Below, in pieces: positions 49,542 to 57,741 of a DNA stretch of 64,000 bases. This stretch comes from a virus, in the IMG/VR virus record IMGVR_UViG_3300017917_002740, positions 1-64,000 of that record. One strand, 5' to 3'. Both the position numbers and the translations under genes were made by a program. The notes under the pieces were generated by a model. It was given only the letters and a program-made list of their open reading frames with translations. It was not told where the DNA came from and made no database searches. Numbering within the stretch: position 1 is the stretch's first letter; every line of letters starts with the position of its first letter.

Positions 49542-50328
49542 CTACAAATTTATCCTGAACGTCTTGTGGTTTGGGTTCGCCGTGAAACACAGTTACACAG
49601 CAGTCTGGATGCACTTCTACTGAGTGATCTGTTTCTTTGAACTGTCTTTTACCATTTAATACTACCAATTCTTCTCTACTACGTATTTCCCATTTGTAAC
49701 TTTGGATCCATTCTTTGGGCCAAAATTTTATCTGTGTCTGGCATAGTTTCCAAATCCAATCTTGATCACCTTGAAGTTTTTGAGCTTCTTTGGGATTCTC
49801 TTTAAATTTTTCCCAGATATGATGCTGAGTACCGTGATTCCAAGCCATTACAGAACTATTCAAATATTTCCATGATGCATAAAATTTTCTGTTGAAATCG
49901 TGTATTCCTAAAAATTCTGTAGGATATATTTTGGCCAACTTGTCTATGTTGTTATGAATAACTACGTCTAAGTCGAAATAAAGAATTCTTCCCCGTAATG
50001 GTAATCTTGCATCAAACATATGAACCTTATGCCACCAACCCTTTTGATATTGTGCATTAGGTTGATAAATGGTAGTAACACCTTCAATGTGATGTTGATC
50101 GTCGGTTAAACAATAAAATTCGTAGGGTACAGTAAGATGTCGCGAAACCATATTTCGCAAACGTTCTACATATTCCTTACTATATCGATTACCAAATCTT
50201 ACGCAAAGAACATTAATTTTCTCAGTGGAGTTTCCAAATAGCTCTGATAAATCTTCTGGAGAACTATTACCTTTGGCTAATCTTTTTTCAGCTTTAAGCC
50301 TGCGCTTTTCTTCTTTTGACAATTCCAT
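49525..50328 (-). CDS. Glycosyltransferase-like protein (nucleotide-sugar transferase fold)
   Basis: 267 aa. After a charged N-terminal helix, the core begins NVLCVRFGNRYSKEYVERL. The metal-binding D-x-D occurs in RILYFDLDVVI, followed by FLGIHDFNRKFYASW and a GDQDWI motif, as in GT8-like enzymes. Donor and acceptor are unknown. It could glycosylate a modified DNA base or a surface sugar. The start overlaps the end of kdsA, so the two are probably one operon. Confidence 0.75.
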   Translation of the reverse strand: MELSKEEKRRLKAEKRLAKGNSSPEDLSELFGNSTEKINVLCVRFGNRYSKEYVERLRNMVSRHLTVPYEFYCLTDDQHHIEGVTTIYQPNAQYQKGWWHKVHMFDARLPLRGRILYFDLDVVIHNNIDKLAKIYPTEFLGIHDFNRKFYASWKYLNSSVMAWNHGTQHHIWEKFKENPKEAQKLQGDQDWIWKLCQTQIKFWPKEWIQSYKWEIRSREELVVLNGKRQFKETDHSVEVHPDCCVTVFHGEPKPQDVQDKFVVDNWH

Positions 50329-51133
50329 CGATTTCTATCAGTTCTTCCAAAATGTTGTAAAGATTATCAATTTTAATCATATTAGGTCCGTCGCTGGGAG
50401 CGTTATCTGGATCTTCGTGGCACTCCATGAAAATGCCTGCAACTGATCCGGTAGCTACAGCGGCCCTCGCCAAGTAGGGTACCATCTCGCGATCTCCGCC
50501 TGAGACTGTTCCCATTCCGCCAGGCTGCTGTACAGAATGTGTTGCATCAAAGACAACGGGATAACCAGTACGTTCCATAATAGGTAAACTGCGCATGTCA
50601 ACCACAAGATTATTGTATCCATGAGTATATCCTCTTTCACAAAGCATGATGCGTTCATTACCAGTTGATGCTATCTTGGCTGCAACGTTTTTCATATCAT
50701 GCGGAGCAAGGAACTGTCCTTTTTTAATATTAATAGCTCGACCAGTATTTCCAGCAGCCAAAAGCAAGTCGGTCTGTCTGCAAAGAAAAGCAGGAATTTG
50801 TATAACATCAACTCCGGCATCTGCTATTAATTCTGCTTGATAGGATTCATGAATATCTGTAAGTACAGGAATACCAAACTCGTGTTTAATTGAATTAAGT
50901 ACCTTAAGGCCTTCATCGATACCTATTCCTCGTTTAGTTCCTATACTGCTTCTGTTGGCTTTATCGAAACTGCTTTTATAGATAAGATCAATATCTAATT
51001 TATCGCAGATATCTTTGATACGACCTGCAGTTTCTTCTGCATGATCTTGGCTTTCTATTTGACAGGGACCAGCAATGAGAAAAAATTTATTTTCATTGCT
51101 GGCAACGATTCGGTTAATTGAAAATGTACGCAT
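50294..51133 (-). CDS. kdsA: 3-deoxy-D-manno-octulosonate-8-phosphate synthase (KdsA), metal-dependent class
   Basis: 279 aa from the ATG at 51133 (MRTFSIN), which sits five bases after a late-type ATAAATA box. A 23-residue upstream extension is not translated on that mRNA. Motifs are IAGPCQIES, KSSFDKANR, IPAFLCRQTDLL, LCERGYTHGYNNLVVDMRS and FDATHSVQQPGG. C24 in GPC, H199, E237 and D248 mark the metal-dependent class. It condenses PEP with arabinose-5-phosphate to make the KDO precursor of lipopolysaccharide. It is next to a glycosyltransferase. Confidence 0.93.
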   Translation of the reverse strand: MRTFSINRIVASNENKFFLIAGPCQIESQDHAEETAGRIKDICDKLDIDLIYKSSFDKANRSSIGTKRGIGIDEGLKVLNSIKHEFGIPVLTDIHESYQAELIADAGVDVIQIPAFLCRQTDLLLAAGNTGRAINIKKGQFLAPHDMKNVAAKIASTGNERIMLCERGYTHGYNNLVVDMRSLPIMERTGYPVVFDATHSVQQPGGMGTVSGGDREMVPYLARAAVATGSVAGIFMECHEDPDNAPSDGPNMIKIDNLYNILEELIEIDGIVKRRKAQA

Positions 51134-51138
51134 ATAAT

Positions 51139-51145
51139 TATTTAT
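51139..51145 (-). promoter_or_regulatory. Late-type promoter giving a leaderless mRNA for kdsA
   Basis: Minus-strand ATAAATA, then ATTAT and the ATG at 51133. The box overlaps no ribosome site. It sits just before the end of the queD-like gene and decides the kdsA start. Confidence 0.65.
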
Positions 51146-51155
51146 GCGGAAATTT

Positions 51156-51641
51156 TTAACCTTCGTAGGTTGCTGAGTTAGCACCGTGTTCAAATACTTC
51201 AACAGATTTAATACGCACAGTTGGATTGATTGGATAGCGCATATTTCCTCCGGCTAATAGTTCAGCCATCTTGTCGAAGCACAATTTAGCAAACATTTCG
51301 CAGCCAACAGCCGGAACAATTCGTAGATCGCAGATGCCGCTGTCATTAAAGCCACCTTTGATTTCATTTAACTGTTTGAACAGTTCTAAATGAGGATCAT
51401 CTTCTGCAACAACTAAGGTGTGATCAAACATGTAATCGGCCCAAGTTTTAAATTCCTTAAGACCACCAAAGTCCATACACCAATTTTTGTCATCTAACGT
51501 ATCGCACTCAAATATAAGTTTGATGCCGATCGAGTAACCATGCAGCGTCGAGCAATGACTGTGAGTGGCACGCCATTGTCTAAAGCAGCAACTCAGACCT
51601 CTGTCGTTGCCATATGTTTTTGTTGAATAAAATTTCGCCAT
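51156..51641 (-). CDS. queD: QueD/6-pyruvoyl-tetrahydropterin synthase-like protein
   Basis: 161 aa of the T-fold PTPS/QueD family. The catalytic Cys is C30 (SHCSTLHGY) and zinc-type His are H27 and H34. The third zinc His of LHGH is Tyr (Y36). Downstream motifs CMDFGGLKEF, FDHTLV with H74, and IKSVEVFEHG are in place. QueD makes carboxy-tetrahydropterin, the precursor of 7-deazaguanines. This phage-type sequence (FRQWRATHSHC) is common in marine phages. It has CAGGAGG before the ATG. A PTPS role on a different pterin is possible. Confidence 0.8.
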   Translation of the reverse strand: MAKFYSTKTYGNDRGLSCCFRQWRATHSHCSTLHGYSIGIKLIFECDTLDDKNWCMDFGGLKEFKTWADYMFDHTLVVAEDDPHLELFKQLNEIKGGFNDSGICDLRIVPAVGCEMFAKLCFDKMAELLAGGNMRYPINPTVRIKSVEVFEHGANSATYEG

Positions 51642-51688
51642 CTCTTGCCTCCTGTAAATTAAGCGAGTAAGTTTGATGACTTGCAGAA

Positions 51689-51695
51689 TATTTAA
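51689..51695 (-). promoter_or_regulatory. Possible late-type promoter (TTAAATA) upstream of queD
   Basis: The 88-bp gap 51642-51729 holds TTAAATA on the minus strand, downstream of a short inverted repeat (AGAGG/CCTCT, about 51696-51723). A second ATAAATA lies at 51747-51753 inside the upstream gene. Evidence is limited to the motif and position. Confidence 0.35.
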
Positions 51696-51729
51696 AGAGG
51701 GTTGAAAGTCATTGAAGTCCTCTATAGAA

Positions 51730-52368
51730 CTATTGTACTACAGAACTATTTATGAAATCAACCTCAAGTTGAGCAATGTTCTTGAAATTAACATTTGATC
51801 TTTGCCAATCTTGAGGAGTTATCCAATCGGATTTGTTGAAGATATTAAATTTAATATTAGGATAATGAATGAAAATTTGAGAAATTTGATAAACCCAATA
51901 CGAATAGTCTACAGCCTGCGAACCAGCTTTGGCATAATTACTCGTATTTTTATAGATGTTATTAACTTTTTCATTATTGGGATATAGATCAAAACCTAAT
52001 AAGTCAACATTTTCGAAACCTAAATGTGCTGCCAACAACACAGCATAACAACCACTACCCCAGTGATCTGGTTGATCTCTTTTCAGTTCTCCAATTTTTG
52101 GTATTGGCGGAAGATGACAAATATTTTTATTTTTTAATATTTTGCGAAAATAATGATACCAGTTATCTCGAACGTATATTTGAGTGTTTTCAATATTGGG
52201 ATTTTTTACAGCTTCGTCGGCCATTCTTCGATCACAGCAGATAAGATGATCAACTTTATAATCTCTATGAATAGCGTTACAGCCTATGATAGTGTAATGG
52301 GATTGCCAAGTGGTTAGGTTTATATTTTTACGACTTTCGCCGTTGCCTACTACTAATGCTTGAGACAT
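51730..52368 (-). CDS. Conserved phage protein with Rossmann-like N-terminus (DUF115-like?), 212 aa
   Basis: Begins SQALVVGNGESRKNINL, like the nucleotide-binding start of MptE/DUF115 or glycosyltransferase-related proteins. YTIIGCNAIHRDYKVDHLIC and HWGSGCYAVLLAAHLGFENV with LLGFDLY follow. I recall this family in marine phages; its function is unknown, and sugar-related roles are suggested by similarity to DUF115 proteins. It has ATGA-type overlap with the fibre gene upstream. Confidence 0.55.
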   Translation of the reverse strand: MSQALVVGNGESRKNINLTTWQSHYTIIGCNAIHRDYKVDHLICCDRRMADEAVKNPNIENTQIYVRDNWYHYFRKILKNKNICHLPPIPKIGELKRDQPDHWGSGCYAVLLAAHLGFENVDLLGFDLYPNNEKVNNIYKNTSNYAKAGSQAVDYSYWVYQISQIFIHYPNIKFNIFNKSDWITPQDWQRSNVNFKNIAQLEVDFINSSVVQ

Positions 52369-53204
52369 TATTCGATTCTACCGAAACCGCTCCATAGGCC
52401 TGGATTGCCCGCTCTTGTACAAACCCATCCTACAAATTTTCCAGGATCTGGATTTGAATTCCACATAATATCACCTTCAGTAAATGTACCACCTTGTGGA
52501 GGCTCTAATCCGCTTAGATGAATTTTATCATTGAATTTAATAGGACCGCTGACATGCAGATTGGTTCTGGGATCAATAGTGTTAACATTTACTCCAACTG
52601 ATCCTATTACAGAAACTTTAATAGGGCCTGTGCTGTAGTTACCTAATCTAATGTCTCCATTTGCTACGATAGTTAGTCTTGGCGTGTTGTCTGTTACTAA
52701 CTCTAAATCTGCAGAATTAAATGTTCCAATACTTCCTACATTTGGTTCGCTGGCACCTAAGACTAACTCGATATTCATGTCAACAATGCTTATAGGAGCT
52801 TTAGGTTGATCGGTACCGATTCCTAATCTATCAGTGTTGGCATCGTAAAATAGATATTGATTTATACTAACGGAACCATCAACTAATAGTCCATTAAGTC
52901 TACCTACTTCTCGTAGATAACTTTTTGTTACAGTAGGACCTAATTCATTCTCGTTGAGAACTTTAATGTTATTCATCATTAAAGATTTCCCACGTGCAAG
53001 ATCTAAATCTTCAGATACAAAAAATCTATTAGGATTATCTATAAAAATAAATTGTTTATTATTGCCCTGTCCAGACCAAATTAAACCTTTGCCAACAATG
53101 TCTCCTTTAAAATTAATAAAAGGCACTTCTGCGACATCGACATCTTTACCAGATTCTAAAACTTCTCTAAGAGAACTTAACAGGGTTTCAATTTTATCAG
53201 ACAT
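52368..53204 (-). CDS. Tail-fibre-like structural protein, paralogue 2, 278 aa
   Basis: Start at the ATG 53204; a TTG two codons upstream is less likely. It aligns by eye with residues from about 105 to the end of the 367-aa protein upstream. Shared stretches include GKGLIWSGQGNNKQFIFIDN, ELGPTVTKSYLREVGRLNGL and WNSNPDPGKFVGWVC. It has lost the N-terminal part. Likely fibre or decoration protein. Confidence 0.65.
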   Translation of the reverse strand: MSDKIETLLSSLREVLESGKDVDVAEVPFINFKGDIVGKGLIWSGQGNNKQFIFIDNPNRFFVSEDLDLARGKSLMMNNIKVLNENELGPTVTKSYLREVGRLNGLLVDGSVSINQYLFYDANTDRLGIGTDQPKAPISIVDMNIELVLGASEPNVGSIGTFNSADLELVTDNTPRLTIVANGDIRLGNYSTGPIKVSVIGSVGVNVNTIDPRTNLHVSGPIKFNDKIHLSGLEPPQGGTFTEGDIMWNSNPDPGKFVGWVCTRAGNPGLWSGFGRIE

Positions 53205-53206
53205 GA

Positions 53207-54310
53207 TCAACTATTTCCAATTTTGCCAAAGGGTTCCCATAGACCTGGTGTTCCGGCTTGAACACAAACCCAACCTACGTATTGATTAATTTTTGGTTCT
53301 GAATTCCACACAATATCTCCGGCATTGTATGATCCAGCAGTAGGAGATGAACGATCAACTCTCTGTAACCTATTTCCAAACTTAACTGATCCTGCAACAT
53401 GAAGATCGACATCTGGATCAGGAGTATTCACTTTGATCGATAATTTTCCATGAACTGAAACCTGTACTGGTGGAAGTTTAGGATTACCTAAAGAAATATT
53501 ACCAGCAGAAGAAACAGAAATTCTTGTGGTATTATCTGTAACTATATCAAAAGTGTGACTGGCATATGTACCGATAAACCCTTTGCTAAAATCTTTACTT
53601 CCTAAAACAATCTCAATACCGTCTTCTACAATTGCAAACGCAGAGTGGGGTTCTTCTGTTCCTAATCCCAATCTGTTTGTTTCGTTACTAAAATTTAAAT
53701 ATTGTCCAATTGAAACATCACCGTCAACGATTAAACCTTGTAATCTACCTACTTGTCTAAGATGACTCTTGGTAATGGTTGGACCTAATTCTTCTTCGCT
53801 GAATAATTTTATTCCGTTAACAGTAACACTTTTGCCTCTGCCTAAATCGATGTCTTCTGAACTAAAAAATCTATCAGGATTTGATGCAAAAATAAACTGT
53901 TTGGTATTACCAGCACCGGACCATAATAATCCTTTGCCTTCCAAGCTATCTCCTGAAAATACAATAGGAGTGTCTTTTTCAAATTTTATATCGGCTCTGA
54001 TTTCTTTTACTTCTAATATATTAGTTTTAAGAGTACCAGATACTGTGAGGTCGTCGATATGTTCGGCCTTTAAATTTCTAATATGTACACCGTCGTCTTT
54101 GACCGTGATCTGAGTCTTTGATGCCTGATCGGAAATTCCTGCACTACTAAAATTTTGTACAGTGCCACCGTTGATATGATCGCCGCTTAGGGATCTTAAA
54201 GGAATTTTTTTAACAAAGGACTTGGGATCAGTCATAAAACTGTCTGGCTCCATGCCCTTTAATGCATCCGCCAGTGCCGCTAAGGCTTGATCAATGTTGT
54301 TTTTGTTCAT
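53207..54310 (-). CDS. Tail-fibre-like structural protein, paralogue 1, 367 aa
   Basis: Start at MNKNNIDQ (54310), seven bases after a late-type ATAAATA box; the longer frame would begin within the promoter. Helical N-terminus, then a repeat-rich beta region containing a hyphen-like DDLTVSGTLKTNIL and KIPLRSLSGDHI. The C-terminal part is shared with the downstream paralogue (GLLWSGAGNTKQFIF and WNSEPKINQYVGWVC). Probably a fibre or its attachment protein. Confidence 0.65.
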   Translation of the reverse strand: MNKNNIDQALAALADALKGMEPDSFMTDPKSFVKKIPLRSLSGDHINGGTVQNFSSAGISDQASKTQITVKDDGVHIRNLKAEHIDDLTVSGTLKTNILEVKEIRADIKFEKDTPIVFSGDSLEGKGLLWSGAGNTKQFIFASNPDRFFSSEDIDLGRGKSVTVNGIKLFSEEELGPTITKSHLRQVGRLQGLIVDGDVSIGQYLNFSNETNRLGLGTEEPHSAFAIVEDGIEIVLGSKDFSKGFIGTYASHTFDIVTDNTTRISVSSAGNISLGNPKLPPVQVSVHGKLSIKVNTPDPDVDLHVAGSVKFGNRLQRVDRSSPTAGSYNAGDIVWNSEPKINQYVGWVCVQAGTPGLWEPFGKIGNS

Positions 54311-54317
54311 GATAAGG

Positions 54318-54324
54318 TATTTAT
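54318..54324 (-). promoter_or_regulatory. Late-type promoter directly after a terminator, (near-)leaderless (gene at 54310)
   Basis: ATAAATA on the minus strand, seven bases from the ATG at 54310, about ten bases after the U-run of the terminator of the 393-aa gene. The predicted leader is about two nucleotides. Confidence 0.6.
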
Positions 54325-54329
54325 CAATA

Positions 54330-54357
54330 AACAAAAAGCGGGCACTTGGCCCGCTTT
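54330..54357 (-). terminator. Strong intrinsic terminator of the 393-aa gene
   Basis: Nine-base-pair GC-rich stem (54335-54343 with 54349-54357, core GCGGGC/GCCCGC) and a 5-nt loop. A TTTTTGTTTATT run follows in the minus-strand direction. It directly precedes the late promoter of the fibre paralogue pair. Confidence 0.92.
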
Positions 54358-54375
54358 TACTGAGGATTTACTTTG

Positions 54376-55557
54376 TTATTGTACTCGTAATAGGATAGTT
54401 TCTTCGTTTAAACGACCGTTTAGTTTAATATCTACTGCTTTAATGTCGTCTAAGAACTTGCGTAAAGCTACTTTACCTGCGCCTTTGAACTCTTTGAGCT
54501 GTTCTTCGGGTTTACGTAGAGTCTTAGCCACGCTTTTATTCTCGTCAAAGTTAATAATAGATGTACCTTTTACGCTGAGATCGCTGTATTCAGAGGCTAC
54601 ATATTTGCCCAACTTACGAGTCTTAACATTAAAAACCCATAATTCTTTAGCACCAATAATGTCTACAGGATTAATTGAAACAAGTTTGAGCTTATCATCT
54701 TGTTTCAAATATTTTACTTTGGCAACAAGTTTAGCTTTATCTGTGGGTTTCTTGGCACGTGGCTTACGATTAACTTTGGCTTCCTGTGCTAACATATCGC
54801 AGGCAGAAATAATCTCACCGTAAAACTGTGTGATCTTTTTAATTTGAGGTTTTGTCAAATGACTGTAAGCTTCTTTGAGTTGCTCACATTCTCCATCGGC
54901 CAATTCGAGATATTCATCATATTGACGCTGATAATAGTCTTTGATCACACGAGCATGAGCTGCCTTGGCCTGTTTACCACGCAAAAGATTAAGAACTTTA
55001 AACGCTTTAGGGTCGAATGTTTCAGGGTCCTGACTAAAGATTTCTAACGCATCTTCTAATTCTTCGGTCATAGCATAGGCAGCATCGCGAAGTCTTTCCT
55101 GAATTGAAGGAACATATACTGCAGGTTTGTCCTCTACAACAGCAGTTTCATCTACGATTTCGTCATCTTTACCTTCGGACACAACTCGAGCAATCTGCTC
55201 ACGCAACCAAACGGTAGAATCTCGACCATCGTTAAAGTCTGCGCGAACAGCAGGCATGCCTCTCAATAGATTGGCAGCAATAGAACCCATGGTTAAATTA
55301 CAACGATTGTCCTTGGTATCTTTAAATGCTTTAATTTGATCTTTGGTATAACCATTTTGTTGCATCCAGAGTACAACTTTTGGTTTCAAATCTTTACCAG
55401 AAAAATCCAAACGATAGTGATCCATAGTAAGTCGGAATTGACGCATAAACTGATCAGTTGACCAAGATTCGTGTCCGTCCCATTTTGGACTGACATCTTT
55501 GCCTTTGGCCTTATCTACAGCCAGTTGAACAGCTTTGCTTCTGGATTTTGTCGCCAT
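54376..55557 (-). CDS. Conserved phage protein of unknown function, 393 aa
   Basis: Helical N-terminal half (to about 230) with an acidic linker, and a basic KPRAKKPTDKAK linker. The C-terminal beta domain contains ELWVFNVKTRKLGKYVA. I recall the type from marine T4-like phages but not a function. It is a single transcription unit between an early promoter and a strong terminator, so high early expression is likely, perhaps as a nucleic-acid-binding protein (speculative). Confidence 0.65.
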   Translation of the reverse strand: MATKSRSKAVQLAVDKAKGKDVSPKWDGHESWSTDQFMRQFRLTMDHYRLDFSGKDLKPKVVLWMQQNGYTKDQIKAFKDTKDNRCNLTMGSIAANLLRGMPAVRADFNDGRDSTVWLREQIARVVSEGKDDEIVDETAVVEDKPAVYVPSIQERLRDAAYAMTEELEDALEIFSQDPETFDPKAFKVLNLLRGKQAKAAHARVIKDYYQRQYDEYLELADGECEQLKEAYSHLTKPQIKKITQFYGEIISACDMLAQEAKVNRKPRAKKPTDKAKLVAKVKYLKQDDKLKLVSINPVDIIGAKELWVFNVKTRKLGKYVASEYSDLSVKGTSIINFDENKSVAKTLRKPEEQLKEFKGAGKVALRKFLDDIKAVDIKLNGRLNEETILLRVQ

Positions 55558-55589
55558 TTGAATGCTCCTATTTGTTTACTAATATAACT

Positions 55590-55618
55590 ATTATAACATC
55601 ATTTTAGTATAATGTCAA
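55590..55618 (-). promoter_or_regulatory. Perfect-consensus early promoter of the 393-aa gene
   Basis: TTGACA (55613-55618), 17 bp, TATAAT (55590-55595). The predicted RNA start is near 55583, with ATAGGAGC before the ATG at 55557. The -35 box overlaps the last codons of the 65-aa gene. Confidence 0.88.
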
Positions 55619-55801
55619 TCGTTCAATTTCTACGATATCGCCGGTTTCGGTTTCTTGATAGATAGTAACTGCTTCGATACCCTCTTGTTCGAGATGGGTT
55701 ATAGCAAGTTCTTTAGCTTCTTTTAAGCTTCTTGTCGTTTCAATTAGTTCTTCGTGGCCCAAATCGTCTTCGGACCAGACCTCATAAAGTTCCCAGGTCA
55801 T
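55604..55801 (-). CDS. Small acidic hypothetical protein, 65 aa
   Basis: MTWELYEVWSEDDLGHEELIE followed by a helix and a short strand; probably a small beta-alpha-beta protein of unknown function. Its last codons include the -35 box of the next gene's promoter. AAGGAGATTAATA precedes the ATG. Confidence 0.65.
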   Translation of the reverse strand: MTWELYEVWSEDDLGHEELIETTRSLKEAKELAITHLEQEGIEAVTIYQETETGDIVEIERLTLY

Positions 55802-55820
55802 TTTGGTTTTATTAATCTCC

Positions 55821-56228
55821 TTAGTTATCTTTGGAATATGGCACAGGCACCCATCCCAGTTTATTTAAATCTTCTTTGATTTCTTCTGTTACTACACCTT
55901 CCGGAACATATCCACGTGCTTGAAATTCACGATCGATCTTGTCGGGATCATCGTCATCAAATGCTGCAAACCCACCCATTCCGGAGCAGTACCAATCCAT
56001 ATAGTCTTCTCCACCGCCACGTATTTCGGCAACTATTCCGCCAGCATAGCGCCAAGAGCAACTCCAAAGTTCGCTCTTCAAGATTGGAATAACATCCAAT
56101 TTCTGCCATTGCATATTACACAATGCCGAATAAAGATTTTGTGCATAAGATTTGTTTTCTCGAACTTTGATTAAAAACCATTCGTTCTTAAAAAGTTCAT
56201 CTTCTAAATTAGGACGATCAGAGTTCAT
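55821..56228 (-). CDS. Conserved phage hypothetical protein, 135 aa
   Basis: Trp-rich protein with SELWSCSWRYAGGIVAEIRG and GEDYMDWYCSGMGG, which looks like a conserved small-domain core. I recall relatives in marine phages. No function known. ATG overlaps the end of the 325-aa gene. Confidence 0.65.
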   Translation of the reverse strand: MNSDRPNLEDELFKNEWFLIKVRENKSYAQNLYSALCNMQWQKLDVIPILKSELWSCSWRYAGGIVAEIRGGGEDYMDWYCSGMGGFAAFDDDDPDKIDREFQARGYVPEGVVTEEIKEDLNKLGWVPVPYSKDN

Positions 56229-57195
56229 GACACTTGTTTAAACCACGCCAGCGTTTAATACCAACAGCCTTTTCTCCATCTTCTTTCCAAGAGCGTCCAG
56301 TCCATTCACACATATGTTCAATTGGAAAAGGCCAAGTTGTGGATTCAAACTCACATTCGTAAGTACCTTTGTGAGAAGGTTTTACACTGACATCAAACCA
56401 TTCTGTTTTATCTTCGTCTGACCAGTCCGGTTCAGATTCACCAAACTCTTCTTTAAATTCGTTTACTATCTTTTCCAATTCTGCTGCCGGATCCCAAGAC
56501 TCGTCTTCTTCTGGCAACTCATAGCGTTCCCATTTACCTTCGTCGTCAACAATACGAACCATGACCATGTCAGAGCTTTTGCCATCAGTGCTACCGCCCC
56601 AGTTTTCAATCTCTTCACCGTCGTAGTATACACAGTTAACGATTTCTTCACCATCAATTTCTTCGTAGTGAAGTTCTAATTTTTCAATGTTAAAAGGTGC
56701 CTTTAATTCAATCTCACCTTCAAAAAAGGTACCTTTTTCGTTGCTACTTCCAACAAAGACCACTTCGCCTTTCTTTCTGCTTCCAATCCAGATTTCATCG
56801 TTGCAACACCAATCCGGCTCGCCATCGCATCCGCCACCTCCGATATCGTCGAAACTTTTTTCATATACAGTATTACCGTTTTCGTCTTCGATTTGTAAAG
56901 TTCCTGCACTTCTGCTCACACCATTAACATGTCCCATGTTATCACACTCGTACCAAGAGCCCGGAGTGAAGGGCAACTGATCAATATCTAAACCACGTTC
57001 TTCGGTGAATACATCATAGTCTCCCCAAGCTAAATCAACTATATCGATTCGATGTTTGAGGCAATAATCCCAGGCTTTAGGGTCTACGGTACCCATAACC
57101 TTCTCGCCACCGTAACCCCACATAGTGATTTTGTAGGTTCGTGGCGTGAATTTTAAAATTTCTAATAGTTCTTGTTTTTCTTCTTTAGTTGCCAT
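56218..57195 (-). CDS. Acidic, Trp-rich hypothetical protein, 325 aa
   Basis: Very acidic, with many Trp and a DIGGGGCDGEPDWCC motif near residues 116-130. The C-terminal 60 residues look like a separate small domain (PSHKGTYECEFESTTWPF). The composition suggests a soluble folded protein. I do not recognise a family. It overlaps genes on both sides by about 10 bp. Confidence 0.6.
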   Translation of the reverse strand: MATKEEKQELLEILKFTPRTYKITMWGYGGEKVMGTVDPKAWDYCLKHRIDIVDLAWGDYDVFTEERGLDIDQLPFTPGSWYECDNMGHVNGVSRSAGTLQIEDENGNTVYEKSFDDIGGGGCDGEPDWCCNDEIWIGSRKKGEVVFVGSSNEKGTFFEGEIELKAPFNIEKLELHYEEIDGEEIVNCVYYDGEEIENWGGSTDGKSSDMVMVRIVDDEGKWERYELPEEDESWDPAAELEKIVNEFKEEFGESEPDWSDEDKTEWFDVSVKPSHKGTYECEFESTTWPFPIEHMCEWTGRSWKEDGEKAVGIKRWRGLNKCHEL

Positions 57196-57526
57196 TGCGT
57201 GCCTCTCTGAAAGTTTTTACATCTTTTACTGCGGTCTTTAATGTTTCTGAATAGTTAAGCGCCTGCTGCTCGGTCATTATAACTGAACCTTCGTACTCTA
57301 CATAGCCTTTGGTTACCAAGGACCAAATGGTTTTCCAGCGATTCATCGACCACCATTTAGATTTAAGTTTAGTATAAGTTGTAACACTTACACCGGTATC
57401 ATCTGCTTCTACCCAAACATTGTGTTCGCAGTCTGAACCGCAACAAGAACAAGGAATAAGATAACTCTTAGAGTCACCATAGTCCCCACGTTTTAAAATT
57501 CCTTCTGCTGGTATTTGTGATTTCAT
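57185..57526 (-). CDS. Small Cys-cluster hypothetical protein, 113 aa
   Basis: Contains PCSCCGSDCEH (four Cys and one His within eleven residues, about 26-36), a candidate metal site, followed by a Trp-rich segment (SKWWSMNRWKTIW) and a helical end. No family recognised. The end overlaps the next gene's start. Confidence 0.6.
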   Translation of the reverse strand: MKSQIPAEGILKRGDYGDSKSYLIPCSCCGSDCEHNVWVEADDTGVSVTTYTKLKSKWWSMNRWKTIWSLVTKGYVEYEGSVIMTEQQALNYSETLKTAVKDVKTFREARNGN

Positions 57527-57741
57527 TGTAATGACGGCCCTGTAAATGTTTTAATATCATGTCTACGTTCATAGATACTATCGACCATGGCAAGATACTC
57601 ATCTTCTGGCAGTAGTGTTTTGTACATAGTTAAGGCCTGCACAGTTAATACTGCTGCCATTTCTAATGGATCATAATCAGAAATTAGCTGACTATGAATT
57701 TCCATATATTTCGCATACAACTCTTCGTGTCTATCCGCCAT
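57523..57741 (-). CDS. Small conserved phage protein, 72 aa
   Basis: Start at MADRHEELYAKYM (57741) with AAGGAT just upstream; a 29-residue extension would run into the upstream gene. Helical, with DPLEMAAVLTVQALTMYKT in the middle. I recall relatives in T4-like marine phages. ATGA overlap with the next gene. Confidence 0.65.
   Translation of the reverse strand: MADRHEELYAKYMEIHSQLISDYDPLEMAAVLTVQALTMYKTLLPEDEYLAMVDSIYERRHDIKTFTGPSLQ

Noticed and set aside
50294-51202. Longer KdsA frame starting at 51202
   Set aside because: The late-type box at 51139-51145 lies inside that extension and the ATG at 51133 fits the protein family start.
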